Assembly: GCF_900110895.1 (NCBI RefSeq)
Contig: NZ_FOIQ01000004.1
Coordinates: 1 to 64,000 of the forward strand
Length of the DNA stretch: 64,000 nt
Origin: Prevotella aff. ruminicola Tc2-24
GTDB lineage: Bacteria; Bacteroidota; Bacteroidia; Bacteroidales; Bacteroidaceae
Direction of reading: 5' to 3'
In this document: piece by piece, positions 53,695 through 64,000 of the stretch
Numbering within the stretch: position 1 is the stretch's first letter
Layout of the letters: each line of letters starts with the position of its first letter
Notes under the pieces: model-generated
Database searches by the model: none
What the model saw: only the letters and a program-made list of their open reading frames with translations
What the model was told of the DNA's origin: nothing
Made by a program: the position numbers and the translations under genes

Positions 53695-55056
53695 ATGAAA
53701 ATTACATTCGATTGCGCCGATAAGATCAACGGTCTTTTGACAATGACCGTAGAGCCGGCAGACTATCAGGAGCAGGTAGAGAAGACGTTGAAGAGCTATC
53801 GCAAGAAAGCCCAGGTTCCGGGATTCCGTCCTGGCATGGTTCCCATGGGACTGATCAAAAAGCAGTATGGCACAGCCGTGAAGGTTGATGAGGTCAACAA
53901 GCTGATGGGTGAGAAACTTTATGAATACATCCGTGAGAATAAGATTCAGATGCTGGGTGAGCCCCTTCCCAACGAGGAGAAGCAGGTGCCTCAGGACTTC
54001 GAGAAGGATGGCGAGCTGACCTTCGTGTTCGACATCGCCGTGGCTCCCGAGTTCAAGGCTGAGCTGACAGGCCGCGATAAGGTGGACTATTACACCATCA
54101 CGGTCGATGACAAGCTGATCGACCAGCAGGTGGAGATGTACGCATCTCAGGGTGGTGAGTTCGTGAAGGCCGAGGTCTTCAGCGGCAACGACACCATCAC
54201 TGGTGATCTCCGTGAGCTTGACAAGAAGGGAAACACCAAAGAGGGTGGTATCACGACCGAGGGTGGTATGGTGATGCCCGCCTATATCAAGGCCGAGGAC
54301 CAGAAGAAGTTGTTCGAGGGTGCCAAGGTGGGTGATATCATCACCTTCAACCCGAAGAAGGCCTATCCCGACAACGACGCCGAGGTGGCTGCCCTGCTGA
54401 AGGTCGACAAGGAGCAGGTGAAGGATCTGAAGGCTGACTTCAGCTATCAGATCACCGAGATCCGCCACTTCCAGCCGGCAGAGGTGAACCAGGCACTCTT
54501 CGACAGAGTGTTCGGCGAAGGAACGGTCAAGGACGAGAAGGCGTTCCGTGAGAAGATCGCAGAGATGCTGAAGGCTCAGTTGGTCAGCAACAGCGACTAT
54601 AAGTTCATGCTTGACGTGCGTGCCCACATGGAGAAGAAGGTGGGTAAGCTCGAGTTCCCCGAGGCTCTCCTCAAGCGCGTGATGATCCAGAACAATCAGG
54701 ATAAGGGTGCCGACTATGTGGAGAAGAACTTCGAGGGAAGTATCAAGGAGCTGAAGTGGCACTTGATCAAGGAGCAGATCGTTGCGGCTCAGAATATTAA
54801 GGTTGAGGATGAGGACCTGAAGGCTGTCGCCAAGGATGCCATCCGTCAGCAGTTCGCTCAGTATGGTATGAGCAATGTGCCCGAGGATGTGCTCGAGAAC
54901 TATGCCGCTGAGCAGCTGAAGAAGCGCGAGAATCTTGATAACTTCGTCGATCGTGCCGTTGACGTGAAACTGACGGAGGCTCTCAAGAAGGTTGTGAAAC
55001 TGAATGAGAAGGAAGTCTCGTTGGATGAATTCAACAAGCTGATGCAAGAAAAATAA
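53695..55056 (+). CDS. tig: Trigger factor, ribosome-associated chaperone
   Basis: The 453-aa protein binds nascent chains at the ribosome. The N-terminal ribosome-binding domain contains KAQVPGFRPGMVPMGLIKKQ, close to the GFRxGxxP signature. A PPIase-like part is replaced by a Bacteroidota-type region (GDTITGDLRELD-like stretch, residues about 160-240). A helical substrate-binding C-terminal domain follows. A -7 box TACTTTTG (53644-53651) precedes it. It is followed by clpP and clpX, a common order. Confidence 0.93.
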   Translation: MKITFDCADKINGLLTMTVEPADYQEQVEKTLKSYRKKAQVPGFRPGMVPMGLIKKQYGTAVKVDEVNKLMGEKLYEYIRENKIQMLGEPLPNEEKQVPQDFEKDGELTFVFDIAVAPEFKAELTGRDKVDYYTITVDDKLIDQQVEMYASQGGEFVKAEVFSGNDTITGDLRELDKKGNTKEGGITTEGGMVMPAYIKAEDQKKLFEGAKVGDIITFNPKKAYPDNDAEVAALLKVDKEQVKDLKADFSYQITEIRHFQPAEVNQALFDRVFGEGTVKDEKAFREKIAEMLKAQLVSNSDYKFMLDVRAHMEKKVGKLEFPEALLKRVMIQNNQDKGADYVEKNFEGSIKELKWHLIKEQIVAAQNIKVEDEDLKAVAKDAIRQQFAQYGMSNVPEDVLENYAAEQLKKRENLDNFVDRAVDVKLTEALKKVVKLNEKEVSLDEFNKLMQEK

Positions 55057-55090
55057 GGTATTTTAGCAAAAAATAACCCCCTATATAGAG

Positions 55091-55160
55091 AGGTTATCGA
55101 CTTTTTTGATTATCTTTGTGTCCCAATCACAAGGTAAAGAAGGGTCGATAACCTTTTTTT
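55091..55160 (+). terminator. tig terminator with clpP promoter in its loop
   Basis: AGGTTATCGAC (55091-55101) and GTCGATAACCT (55144-55154) form an exact 11-bp stem, followed by T residues to 55160. The 42-nt loop contains TATCTTTG (55111-55118), the clpP -7 box. Transcripts begun there lack the left arm and cannot form the stem. Confidence 0.7.
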
Positions 55161-55187
55161 ATGCATAAAAACAAAAGGAAGCAAGAT

Positions 55188-55859
55188 ATGTTAAAGAATG
55201 ATTTTAGGAAATATGCCACCAAGCATCTGGGGATGGATGGCCTGACACTGGACGAGGTGATGAGCGCTCAGGCTCAGTACCTGAATCCGTATATCTTGGA
55301 GGAACGCCAGCTGAACGTGACACAGATGGATGTCTTCTCCCGTTTGATGATGGACCGTATCATCTTTCTGGGTACACAGATAGACGACTATACAGCGAAC
55401 ACGTTGCAGGCGCAGTTGCTTTACCTGGATTCTGTCGATGCTGGTAAGGATATTTCTATTTATATCAACAGTCCTGGCGGAAGTGTGACGGCCGGACTGG
55501 GTATATATGATACCATGCAGTTCATCTCCAGCGACGTGGCAACGATATGTACGGGTATGGCGGCCTCTATGGGCGCAGTACTCCTTGTGGCCGGAACGGA
55601 AGGCAAGCGTTCGGCACTGCCGCATAGTCGTGTGATGATTCATCAGCCACTCGGCGGTGTGCAAGGACAGGCTTCTGACATTGAGATCGAGGCGAAGGAG
55701 ATCCTGAAGTTCAAGAAAGAGTTGTATACCATTATCTCTGAGCACTCGCATACGCCCTATGATAAGGTGTATGCCGATTCCGATCGTAACTACTGGATGA
55801 CGGCAGACGAGGCAAAGGCATATGGTATGATTGATGAGGTTCTGATAAGGAAGAAGTAG
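55188..55859 (+). CDS. clpP: ATP-dependent Clp protease proteolytic subunit
   Basis: This 223-aa serine peptidase forms the proteolytic chamber. The catalytic Ser is in [10 protein letters not shown] and the His in [27 protein letters not shown] is the usual ClpP core. ATG 55188 has an AAAGGAAG ribosome site, while ATG 55161 would add nine basic residues; both remain possible. It is followed by clpX after 5 nt, the two subunits of one machine. Confidence 0.96.
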   Translation: MLKNDFRKYATKHLGMDGLTLDEVMSAQAQYLNPYILEERQLNVTQMDVFSRLMMDRIIFLGTQIDDYTANTLQAQLLYLDSVDAGKDISIYINSPGGSVTAGLGIYDTMQFISSDVATICTGMAASMGAVLLVAGTEGKRSALPHSRVMIHQPLGGVQGQASDIEIEAKEILKFKKELYTIISEHSHTPYDKVYADSDRNYWMTADEAKAYGMIDEVLIRKK

Positions 55860-55864
55860 GGCGG

Positions 55865-57088
55865 ATGAAGAAAGAGTGCTGCTTCTGTGGAAGAAACGAA
55901 CATGAAGTGAAGCTGTTGATAACTGGTATCAATGGCTATATCTGTGAGAGCTGTGCCGAGCAGGCCTATCGTATTGTGCAGGAGAATCTTTCCAAGACGC
56001 CACAGGCCGACGAGGGCCAGTTCCGTCAGAAGAAAGTTCCCAAGCCCAAGGAGATAAAGGATTACCTGGACCAGTATGTGATCGGACAGGACGAGGCGAA
56101 ACGCTACCTCTCTGTGGCTGTATACAACCACTACAAACGGTTACAGCAGAAGAAGGATGAGGATGGTGTCGAGATAGAGAAGAGCAATATCATCATGGTG
56201 GGCTCCACGGGTACAGGTAAGACGCTGTTGGCCCGTACGATAGCCAAACTGCTTGATGTGCCCTTCACCATCGTTGATGCGACGGTGTTCACCGAGGCCG
56301 GCTATGTGGGCGAGGATGTGGAGAGTATCCTGACCCGACTGCTGCAGGTGGCCGACTATAATGTGGAGGCTGCCCAAAGGGGCATCGTCTTCATCGACGA
56401 GATCGACAAGATAGCCCGTAAGGGCGATAACCCGTCTATTACCCGTGATGTGAGTGGCGAGGGTGTGCAGCAGGGTCTGCTCAAGCTCCTGGAGGGTACG
56501 ATCGTCAATGTGCCGCCAAAGGGAGGGCGCAAGCATCCGGATCAGGACTATATTCATGTCGATACGCATAACATCCTGTTTGTCTGTGGCGGTGCCTTTG
56601 ACGGTATTGAACGTAAGATCGCCCAGCGTCTGAATACGCATGTCGTGGGATACAATTCTGTTCAGAACGTGAGAAAGATCGACAAGAAGGATCTGATGAA
56701 ATATGTCTTGCCGCAGGACCTGAAATCGTTTGGCCTGATCCCGGAGATTATCGGCCGATTGCCAGTGCTCACCTATCTGAATCCTTTGGATCGCGCGGCA
56801 TTAGAGCGTATCCTGGTGGAACCGAAGAACTCCATCGTGAGACAGTACCAGAAGTTGTTTGAGATGGATGGAATAGAACTGACATTCGAAGACGAGGCTT
56901 TGCAGGTGATTGTCGATAAGGCCGTGGAGTATAATCTGGGCGCACGTGGTCTGCGGTCTATCGTGGAGAGCGTGATGATGGATGCCATGTTTGATATGCC
57001 TTCCAAGAAGGTCAAGAAACTGGTGATCACTCCCGACTATGCGCGGAAACAGTTGGATCAGTCTCGTTTACAGAAGATAGGAGCCTAA
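55865..57088 (+). CDS. clpX: Clp protease ATP-binding subunit ClpX
   Basis: The 407-aa AAA+ unfoldase feeds substrates to ClpP. An N-terminal C4 zinc finger (CCFCGR at residues 5-10, CESC at 28-31) recognises adaptors. The AAA+ core has Walker A GSTGTGKT (about 113), Walker B FIDEID and the pore loop GYVGEDVE. Length is normal. The gene is 5 nt after clpP, so they share an mRNA. Confidence 0.97.
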   Translation: MKKECCFCGRNEHEVKLLITGINGYICESCAEQAYRIVQENLSKTPQADEGQFRQKKVPKPKEIKDYLDQYVIGQDEAKRYLSVAVYNHYKRLQQKKDEDGVEIEKSNIIMVGSTGTGKTLLARTIAKLLDVPFTIVDATVFTEAGYVGEDVESILTRLLQVADYNVEAAQRGIVFIDEIDKIARKGDNPSITRDVSGEGVQQGLLKLLEGTIVNVPPKGGRKHPDQDYIHVDTHNILFVCGGAFDGIERKIAQRLNTHVVGYNSVQNVRKIDKKDLMKYVLPQDLKSFGLIPEIIGRLPVLTYLNPLDRAALERILVEPKNSIVRQYQKLFEMDGIELTFEDEALQVIVDKAVEYNLGARGLRSIVESVMMDAMFDMPSKKVKKLVITPDYARKQLDQSRLQKIGA

Positions 57089-57104
57089 TTTGCTGAAATC
57101 ATAT

Positions 57105-59285
57105 ATGACAGAGAAGAGAAACCTTACCGATGCTCTGAAGAAATACTTTGGATTTGATACATTCAAAGGCGATCAGGAGCAAATCATCCAGAACCTGTTG
57201 GATGGTCATGATACTTTTGTTCTCATGCCCACTGGTGGTGGTAAGTCTCTCTGTTATCAGCTGCCCTCCCTTCTGATGGAGGGAACGGCCATCGTGATCT
57301 CGCCCTTGATCGCCCTGATGAAGAATCAGGTCGATGTGATCTCCAACTTGAGTGAGCATGAGGGGACTGCCCATTATCTGAACTCGTCGCTGAATAAGGC
57401 CGCGATAGACCAGGTGAAGGCGGATATCCTGTCTGGTCGTACAAAATTACTGTACGTCGCGCCGGAGTCGTTGACAAAGGAAGATAACGTCGATTTCCTG
57501 AAATCAGTAAAGATTTCTTTCTATGCCGTTGATGAGGCTCATTGCATATCTGAGTGGGGTCATGACTTCAGACCTGAATATAGGAGAATTCGTCCGATTG
57601 TAAATGAAATTGGAAAGGCTCCGATTATCGCACTGACAGCAACTGCTACGGATAAGGTACGTACAGATATTAAGAAAAATCTTGGCATCGTCGATGCTGC
57701 AGAGTTCAAGAGCTCGTTCAATCGGCCGAATCTGTATTATGAGGTGCGCCCGAAGACGAAGGATGTAGACAAGGATATCATCAAGTTCATCAAGCAACAT
57801 CCGGGGAAGAGTGGTATTATCTATTGCCTTTCCAGGAAGAAGGTTGAGGAGCTGGCCGCCGTCTTACAGGCAAACGACATCAAAGCGGCAGCCTATCATG
57901 CAGGTCTGGACTCTGTCACCCGTTCTACGACACAAGACGAGTTCTTGATGGAGAATATCGATGTCATCGTGGCAACGATTGCCTTTGGCATGGGAATAGA
58001 CAAGCCGGACGTGCGGTTCGTCATCCATTATGATATCCCGAAATCCCTGGAAGGGTATTACCAGGAGACAGGACGTGCCGGCCGTGACGGCGGCGAGGGC
58101 CTGTGTATCGCGTTCTATTCATATAAGGATCTTCAGAAGCTGGATAAGTTCATGGAGGGAAAGCCTGTCGCAGAACAGGATATCGGGCGTCAGCTCTTAG
58201 TGGAGACTGCTGCCTATGCCGAGACATCGGTCTGTCGCCGGAAGATGCTGTTGCACTATTTCGGAGAGGTGTACCCCAAGGACAACTGTGGAAACTGTGA
58301 CAACTGTCTCCACCCGAAGACGAAGATCGAGGCTCAGGAGCAGTTGGTGATCGTGCTGAATGCCGTCTTGTCGGTGAAAGAACGGTTCCGGGCAGACTAT
58401 ATCATCGATTTTATCATAGGCAAGGAGACGGAAGAGATACTCGCACACCATCATGAGGAGCTGGAGTCGTTCGGTGCCGGGTCTGATGATGATGAGAAGA
58501 TCTGGAACCCGGTGATTCGTCAGGCTCTGATCGCTGGATATCTGAAGAAGGAAGTCGAGAACTACGGACTGCTGAAGGTTACCTCGGCAGGAAAGAAGTA
58601 TCTGAAGTCTCCTCAGTCGTTTATGATTGTGAAGGATGCTGAGTTCGTTGACGATGAGGATACTATTGACCATGAAAGTGGCATCAGTGCGCTTGATCCG
58701 ACGTTGAGTGCGATGCTGCGGGATCTTCGGAAGAAAGTGTCCAAGCGTATGCAGCGTCCACCGTATGTGATCTTCCAGGATGTGTCATTAGAGCAGATGG
58801 CTACGGACTACCCTGTCACGCTGGATGAACTGAAGAATATCCAGGGTGTCGGCGAAGGAAAGGTGAAGCAACCGTATGCTCAGGAGTTCGTGGATCTCAT
58901 CAAGACGTATTGTGAGGAAAACAGTATTGAGCGTCAGGCTGACATGCGGGTTCGCACTGTTGCCAAGAAGTCTATGCTGAAAGTGAAGATCATCCAGAGC
59001 ATAGATCGTCAAGTGGCTCTTGATGATATCGCTGCGGCACAGGGCATCGAGTTTGATGCACTTCTAGATGAGATAGAGGCGATCGTCTATAGTGGCACGA
59101 AACTGAATATCGACTATTTCCTGGAAGACGTGATGGATGAAGATCATATTGACGACATCTATGATTATTTTTGTGAATCAGATACAGATAAATTGAGTAT
59201 TGCGCAGAAAGAATTGGGTGGCGAATATTCGGAAGACGAGATCCGATTGGTACGCATCAAATTCCTTTCCGAGATGGCAAATTGA
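57105..59285 (+). CDS. recQ: ATP-dependent DNA helicase RecQ
   Basis: The 726-aa 3'-5' helicase acts in recombination and repair. Motif I is GGGKSLCYQLPS (about 43-54), motif II DEAHCISEWGHDFRPEY (DEAH at about 143-146). The RecQ-C zinc region has CRRKMLLHYFG followed by CGNCDNC. An HRDC domain (KKVSKRMQRPPYVIFQDVSL) is near residue 540. A TTG at 57090 is an alternative start, but ATG 57105 leaves a 16-nt gap to clpX. The C-terminal end past about 620 is longer than in E. coli, as is typical for this group. Confidence 0.93.
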   Translation: MTEKRNLTDALKKYFGFDTFKGDQEQIIQNLLDGHDTFVLMPTGGGKSLCYQLPSLLMEGTAIVISPLIALMKNQVDVISNLSEHEGTAHYLNSSLNKAAIDQVKADILSGRTKLLYVAPESLTKEDNVDFLKSVKISFYAVDEAHCISEWGHDFRPEYRRIRPIVNEIGKAPIIALTATATDKVRTDIKKNLGIVDAAEFKSSFNRPNLYYEVRPKTKDVDKDIIKFIKQHPGKSGIIYCLSRKKVEELAAVLQANDIKAAAYHAGLDSVTRSTTQDEFLMENIDVIVATIAFGMGIDKPDVRFVIHYDIPKSLEGYYQETGRAGRDGGEGLCIAFYSYKDLQKLDKFMEGKPVAEQDIGRQLLVETAAYAETSVCRRKMLLHYFGEVYPKDNCGNCDNCLHPKTKIEAQEQLVIVLNAVLSVKERFRADYIIDFIIGKETEEILAHHHEELESFGAGSDDDEKIWNPVIRQALIAGYLKKEVENYGLLKVTSAGKKYLKSPQSFMIVKDAEFVDDEDTIDHESGISALDPTLSAMLRDLRKKVSKRMQRPPYVIFQDVSLEQMATDYPVTLDELKNIQGVGEGKVKQPYAQEFVDLIKTYCEENSIERQADMRVRTVAKKSMLKVKIIQSIDRQVALDDIAAAQGIEFDALLDEIEAIVYSGTKLNIDYFLEDVMDEDHIDDIYDYFCESDTDKLSIAQKELGGEYSEDEIRLVRIKFLSEMAN

Positions 59286-59336
59286 TTCTCTAAAAGGTGC
59301 CTGCCCTCTCCCTTTTTGGTTAATTTGCATTAATAA

Positions 59337-60904
<1,568 letters not shown>

Positions 60905-60905
<1 letters not shown>

Positions 60906-62335
60906 TGAGAAAACTTCCGCTGCTTGTCGCCATACTGTTAACCGCTGTCGTCGCCATGGCTCAGAAAGAGCCGATCGTGATGACGGTGAATGGTGTACCT
61001 GTTACCCGTTCTGAGTTTGAATACTCTTATAACAAGAACAATGGGGAAGGGATCGCTGATAAGTTGACGGTAGAGGAGTATGTGGAACTGTTTGTGAATT
61101 ATAAGTTGAAGGTCGCCGCAGCTTTGGACGCGAGACTGGATACTTTGTCTTCCTTCAAGGAAGAATATGCCATGTATAGGAATCAGCAGGTACGTCCCAC
61201 ACTTGTGACCGATGCGGATGTCTTGGAAGAGGCAAGACGTATTTACATCGATACCAAGGAGATGGTCGGACCTCGTGGATTGGTACGGCCTGCTCATATC
61301 CTGATACGTCTTTCTACCAAAGCGTCTGTGCGTGAGCAGGAGATGGCGAGTCTGCGTGCGGATTCTGTCTATCGTGCTTTGCTGGCGGGTGCTGACTTCG
61401 CTGAAATGGCAGGCAAGGTGTCGCAGGATCCTGGTTCCGCCCGACAAGGGGGACTGCTCCCGTGGATGGCGCCTCATCAGACCTTCAAGGAGTTTGAAGA
61501 GGTGGCGTACTCGTTACAGAAAGGGGAGATGAGTCGTCCTTTCCTCTCGCCTGAGGGCTATCATATCGTGTTGATGAGGGATCGGAAACAATTGGAACCT
61601 TTCGACTCCTTGAAAGAAGATATCGTTTATGCCATTGAGCAACAGGGCATTCGTGATGCGATAGCAGCACAGAAGGTGGCGCAGACAGTGAGAGACTCAA
61701 AGGGCACACTGACGGAGGCACAGCTGATGGACATGCGCGCCGACTCTCTGGCTACTGCTGATTCAGATATGAAGTACCTCATGCAAGAGTATCATGATGG
61801 TCTTTTGCTTTATGAGATCAGCAATCAGAAGGTGTGGAAACGGGCTGCAGAGGATGAAGAAGGCTTGCGCACATGGTTCAGAAAGCATAAGAAGGACTAT
61901 GCATGGAGTGAACCCCGCTATAAGGGTATGGCTTATCATGTTAAGACCAAGAGCGATGTCAAGGCGGTCAGGCGATGTGTGAAATCCTTGCCATTTGAGC
62001 AGTGGGAGGATGCGCTGCGCCAGACGTTTAATCCTGATTCCGTGATTCGTATCCGGGTTGAAAAGGGGATTTTTAAGCTTGGCGATAATCCGGTTGTGGA
62101 CCAGATGGTGTTCAAGGTCCGTTCTCACTCTCAGCAGGTCTATCCTGATTATCCGATTGATGCTGTCTTTGGTAAGAAACTGAAGAAGTATCCGGATGAC
62201 TATACTGATGTGCGTGAGAAAGTTGTTGAAGATTATCAGGATATGCTGGAAAGCGAATGGGTGGCATCCCTGCGTCGGCATTACCCTGTACAGATAGATT
62301 ATGAAGTATTGAAAACAATAAACCAACATCCATGA
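60905..62335 (+). CDS. Periplasmic parvulin-type peptidyl-prolyl isomerase
   Basis: The 476-aa exported protein has a signal peptide (MRKLPLLVAILLTAVVAMAQ) and an N-terminal SurA-like helical part with VNGVPVTRSEFEYSY. One parvulin domain (HILIRLSTKASVREQEMASL through SRPFLSPEGYHIVLMRD, about 130-230) is clear. The C-terminal 230 residues are helical, with a likely second degenerate domain. It is probably an outer membrane protein chaperone. TGATG overlap with guaB and ATGA overlap with the next gene suggest one operon. Confidence 0.88.
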
Positions 62336-63741
62336 ATTTATTCAAGAAAGTTTTTCCCATAGTGATTGTGGCGACTCCCTTGATTGGCATCGCCATGCCG
62401 GCCATTCCTGGTACTCATAGTCAAGAAAAGAACGATTCCATAGGGAGCGTTGTCGATGAAGTGATTTGGGTCGTTGGCGATGAGGCCATCTTGAAGTCTG
62501 ATGTTGAGGCTATGCGCATACAGGCCTCGATGGAAGGCGTGAAGTGGAACGGGGATCCTGATTGTGCGATACCAGAGCAGATCGCTGTACAGAAGTTGTT
62601 TAAACATCAAGCAGAAATCGATAGTGTCGAGGTGACTGATGCCGAGGTGGCACAGCAGGTAGAGATGACCATTAACGGTTGGCTGGATATGGTTGACGGC
62701 TCTCGCGAACGTCTGGAGGAGTACAAGCACCAGACTCTTACGCAGATCCGTAATGAACTGCGCGAAGAGATGAAAGACCGTCAGATGGTTCAGAAGATGA
62801 AGCGTAAACTGGTGGAGGATATCTCAGTGACTCCTGCGGAGGTCCGTCGTTATTTCAAGGAGATGCCGCAGGATAGTCTTCCTTTCGTTCCTACGGAGGT
62901 GGAGGTGCAGATTATCCAACAGACCCCGCGCGTGGAGACGGAAGAACTGAATCGTGTCAAGGAGGAACTTCGTGAATATACCGATCGTGTGAATCGTGGT
63001 GACGCCACGTTCCAGACTTTGGCACGCCTCTACTCCGAGGATCCGGAATCGGCACGTCGTGGTGGTGAGATCGGCTTTGCGGGACGAGGCACTCTCGATC
63101 CTGCCTTTGCGTCTGTGGCGTTCAACCTGACAGACCCGAAGAAGGTCTCAAAGATTGTGGAGTCGGAATTCGGATTCCATATCATTCAGTTGGTAGAGAA
63201 ACGTGGTGAGAAAGTGAACGTCCGACATATCCTCCGTAAACCGATCGTCTCCCAGGAGTCTATTGAGAAGGCACTTGTCCGGCTGGATTCCATGGCTGTG
63301 GATATTCGGGACGGTAAGTTCACTTTTGAGGATGCTGCAGCGCACTTGTCTGATGATAAGGATACCCGTAATAACAAGGGACTGATGTCGAATAACGACG
63401 TACAGACGGGGCGCATTACATCTCGTTTCCGTATGCAGGACCTGCCGCCCGAGGTGGCTAAGGTGGTGGATACGATGCAGGTGGGGCAGGTGTCTCGTGC
63501 CTTCAAGATGATCAACCAGCGCGGAAAGACGGTCTGTGTGGTGGTTAAGTTGAAGAACCGCATAGATGGTCATAAGGCTTCTATCTCTGAAGACTTCCAG
63601 ACGTTGAAGGATGTGGTGCTACAGCGCCGCCAGAATGACCGCATCCATCAGTGGGTTGTCAATAAGATTAAAAGTGTCTATACCCGTTTGAATGACGATT
63701 ACAAGGACTGTCAGTTTGAATATGAGGGATGGATTAAATGA
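62332..63741 (+). CDS. SurA-like peptidyl-prolyl isomerase
   Basis: The 469-aa exported protein resembles SurA: an N-terminal chaperone domain (VVDEVIWVVGDEAILKSDVE), then two parvulin domains. The first spans about 190-285 (ARLYSEDPESARRGGEIGFA) and the second about 295-400 (VRHILRKPIVSQESIEKALV). It should help fold outer membrane proteins. The start overlaps the preceding isomerase gene in ATGA, and the next gene (OstA-like) overlaps its stop in ATGA as well, joining OMP folding to LPS transport. Confidence 0.9.
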   Translation: MNLFKKVFPIVIVATPLIGIAMPAIPGTHSQEKNDSIGSVVDEVIWVVGDEAILKSDVEAMRIQASMEGVKWNGDPDCAIPEQIAVQKLFKHQAEIDSVEVTDAEVAQQVEMTINGWLDMVDGSRERLEEYKHQTLTQIRNELREEMKDRQMVQKMKRKLVEDISVTPAEVRRYFKEMPQDSLPFVPTEVEVQIIQQTPRVETEELNRVKEELREYTDRVNRGDATFQTLARLYSEDPESARRGGEIGFAGRGTLDPAFASVAFNLTDPKKVSKIVESEFGFHIIQLVEKRGEKVNVRHILRKPIVSQESIEKALVRLDSMAVDIRDGKFTFEDAAAHLSDDKDTRNNKGLMSNNDVQTGRITSRFRMQDLPPEVAKVVDTMQVGQVSRAFKMINQRGKTVCVVVKLKNRIDGHKASISEDFQTLKDVVLQRRQNDRIHQWVVNKIKSVYTRLNDDYKDCQFEYEGWIK

Positions 63742-64000
63742 CCATGTCCAAAACGAAGACCATAGTTATTGCTTTGTTCGCTATTCTTTGTCTGGCCACT
63801 ATTGCCGCGCCGGCGAGACAGCGGAGGCGCCCGGCTCGAAAAGCAAGAGTGCAGGACACGCGTGTCTATCTTGTCCATGCAGATCTGCTGCATTTCGACC
63901 AGATGAAGAATCCTGATGCAACCATCCTGAACGGGAAGGTGCATTTCACCCATCGGGGTGCCCGGCTCTACTGTGATAGCGCCTATTTCTATGAGGCAAG
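63738..64000 (+). CDS. OstA/LptA-like protein, partial (5' end)
   Basis: The frame from ATG 63738 runs off the window after 87 residues. It has a signal-like N-terminus (MTMSKTKTIVIALFAILCLA) and a basic stretch, then VYLVHADLLHFDQMKNPDAT and LNGKVHFTHRGARLYCDSAY, which match the OstA-like/LptA fold of lipopolysaccharide transport. ATGA overlap with the preceding gene supports the start. An ATG at 63744 is an alternative. Confidence 0.8.
   Translation, partial: MTMSKTKTIVIALFAILCLATIAAPARQRRRPARKARVQDTRVYLVHADLLHFDQMKNPDATILNGKVHFTHRGARLYCDSAYFYEA

Noticed and set aside
53668-55047. 459-aa open frame antisense to tig
   Set aside because: It mirrors the tig codon pattern, has no ribosome site and no family resemblance; tig is unmistakable.

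Overview
The window looks like a chromosome segment of a Bacteroidota bacterium, most likely Prevotellaceae. Three things point there. Promoters have the Bacteroidota form (TTTG, 19-20 nt, then TAnnTTTG). Gene neighbourhoods are typical of the group: yceD-rpmF-fabH-era-der, parA-parB-DUF5683-mltD-spoT, tig/clpP-clpX-recQ, and parvulin genes followed by an OstA-like gene. Many secreted proteins are families common there, such as DUF3316, DUF5020, OMP beta-barrels and proteins with a Prevotella-type C-terminal tail.

Layout. 0-7.2 kb: an orphan sensor kinase, then yceD-rpmF-fabH-era-der with a small lipoprotein and a probable outer membrane protein, closed by a bidirectional terminator. 7.3-16.5 kb, mostly minus strand: a secreted protein, a coiled-coil lipoprotein with an OmpA-type protein, tRNA-Leu(UAG), and a parC-DUF3316-S41 protease cluster. 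16.8-24.5 kb: alaS, a TonB-type receptor, a His-rich zinc-type P-ATPase and a MerR-type regulator. 24.5-30.8 kb, minus: spoT, a lytic transglycosylase, DUF5683, parB and parA. 30.9-36 kb, plus: surE-lpxB, then two nucleobase permeases around a Tsx-like channel. 36-37.7 kb: mlaE-mlaF. 38-40 kb: a MuiA-type protein carrying an inserted SusC-like domain.

40-49.6 kb is an accessory island. It has an HU-like protein and a 38-aa 'smalltalk' peptide, and an 800-bp control region with a perfect 38-bp A/T palindrome, iteron-like repeats and a possible small RNA. A NERD nuclease-like gene, unknown genes and gene remnants follow. It ends with an operon of a Cys-rich mini-protein, an unknown protein, a GH24 lysozyme and a primase/helicase-like (BT4734-like plus DUF3987) protein. 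It resembles the recurrent but functionally undescribed HU/smalltalk/muralytic enzyme/DUF3987 cassettes of Bacteroidota. No integrase or transposase was seen.

49.8-64 kb is core again: a large outer membrane receptor, lptB, tig, clpP-clpX, recQ, guaB, two parvulin-type periplasmic chaperones and the start of an OstA/LptA-like gene.

The most interesting non-coding signals are a dispersed family of composite promoter repeats at about 16.5, 24.1, 37.7 (two copies), 49.6 and 52.75 kb, and promoters nested inside terminator hairpins before clpP and before the lysozyme operon. All assignments come from reading the sequence; no database search was run.
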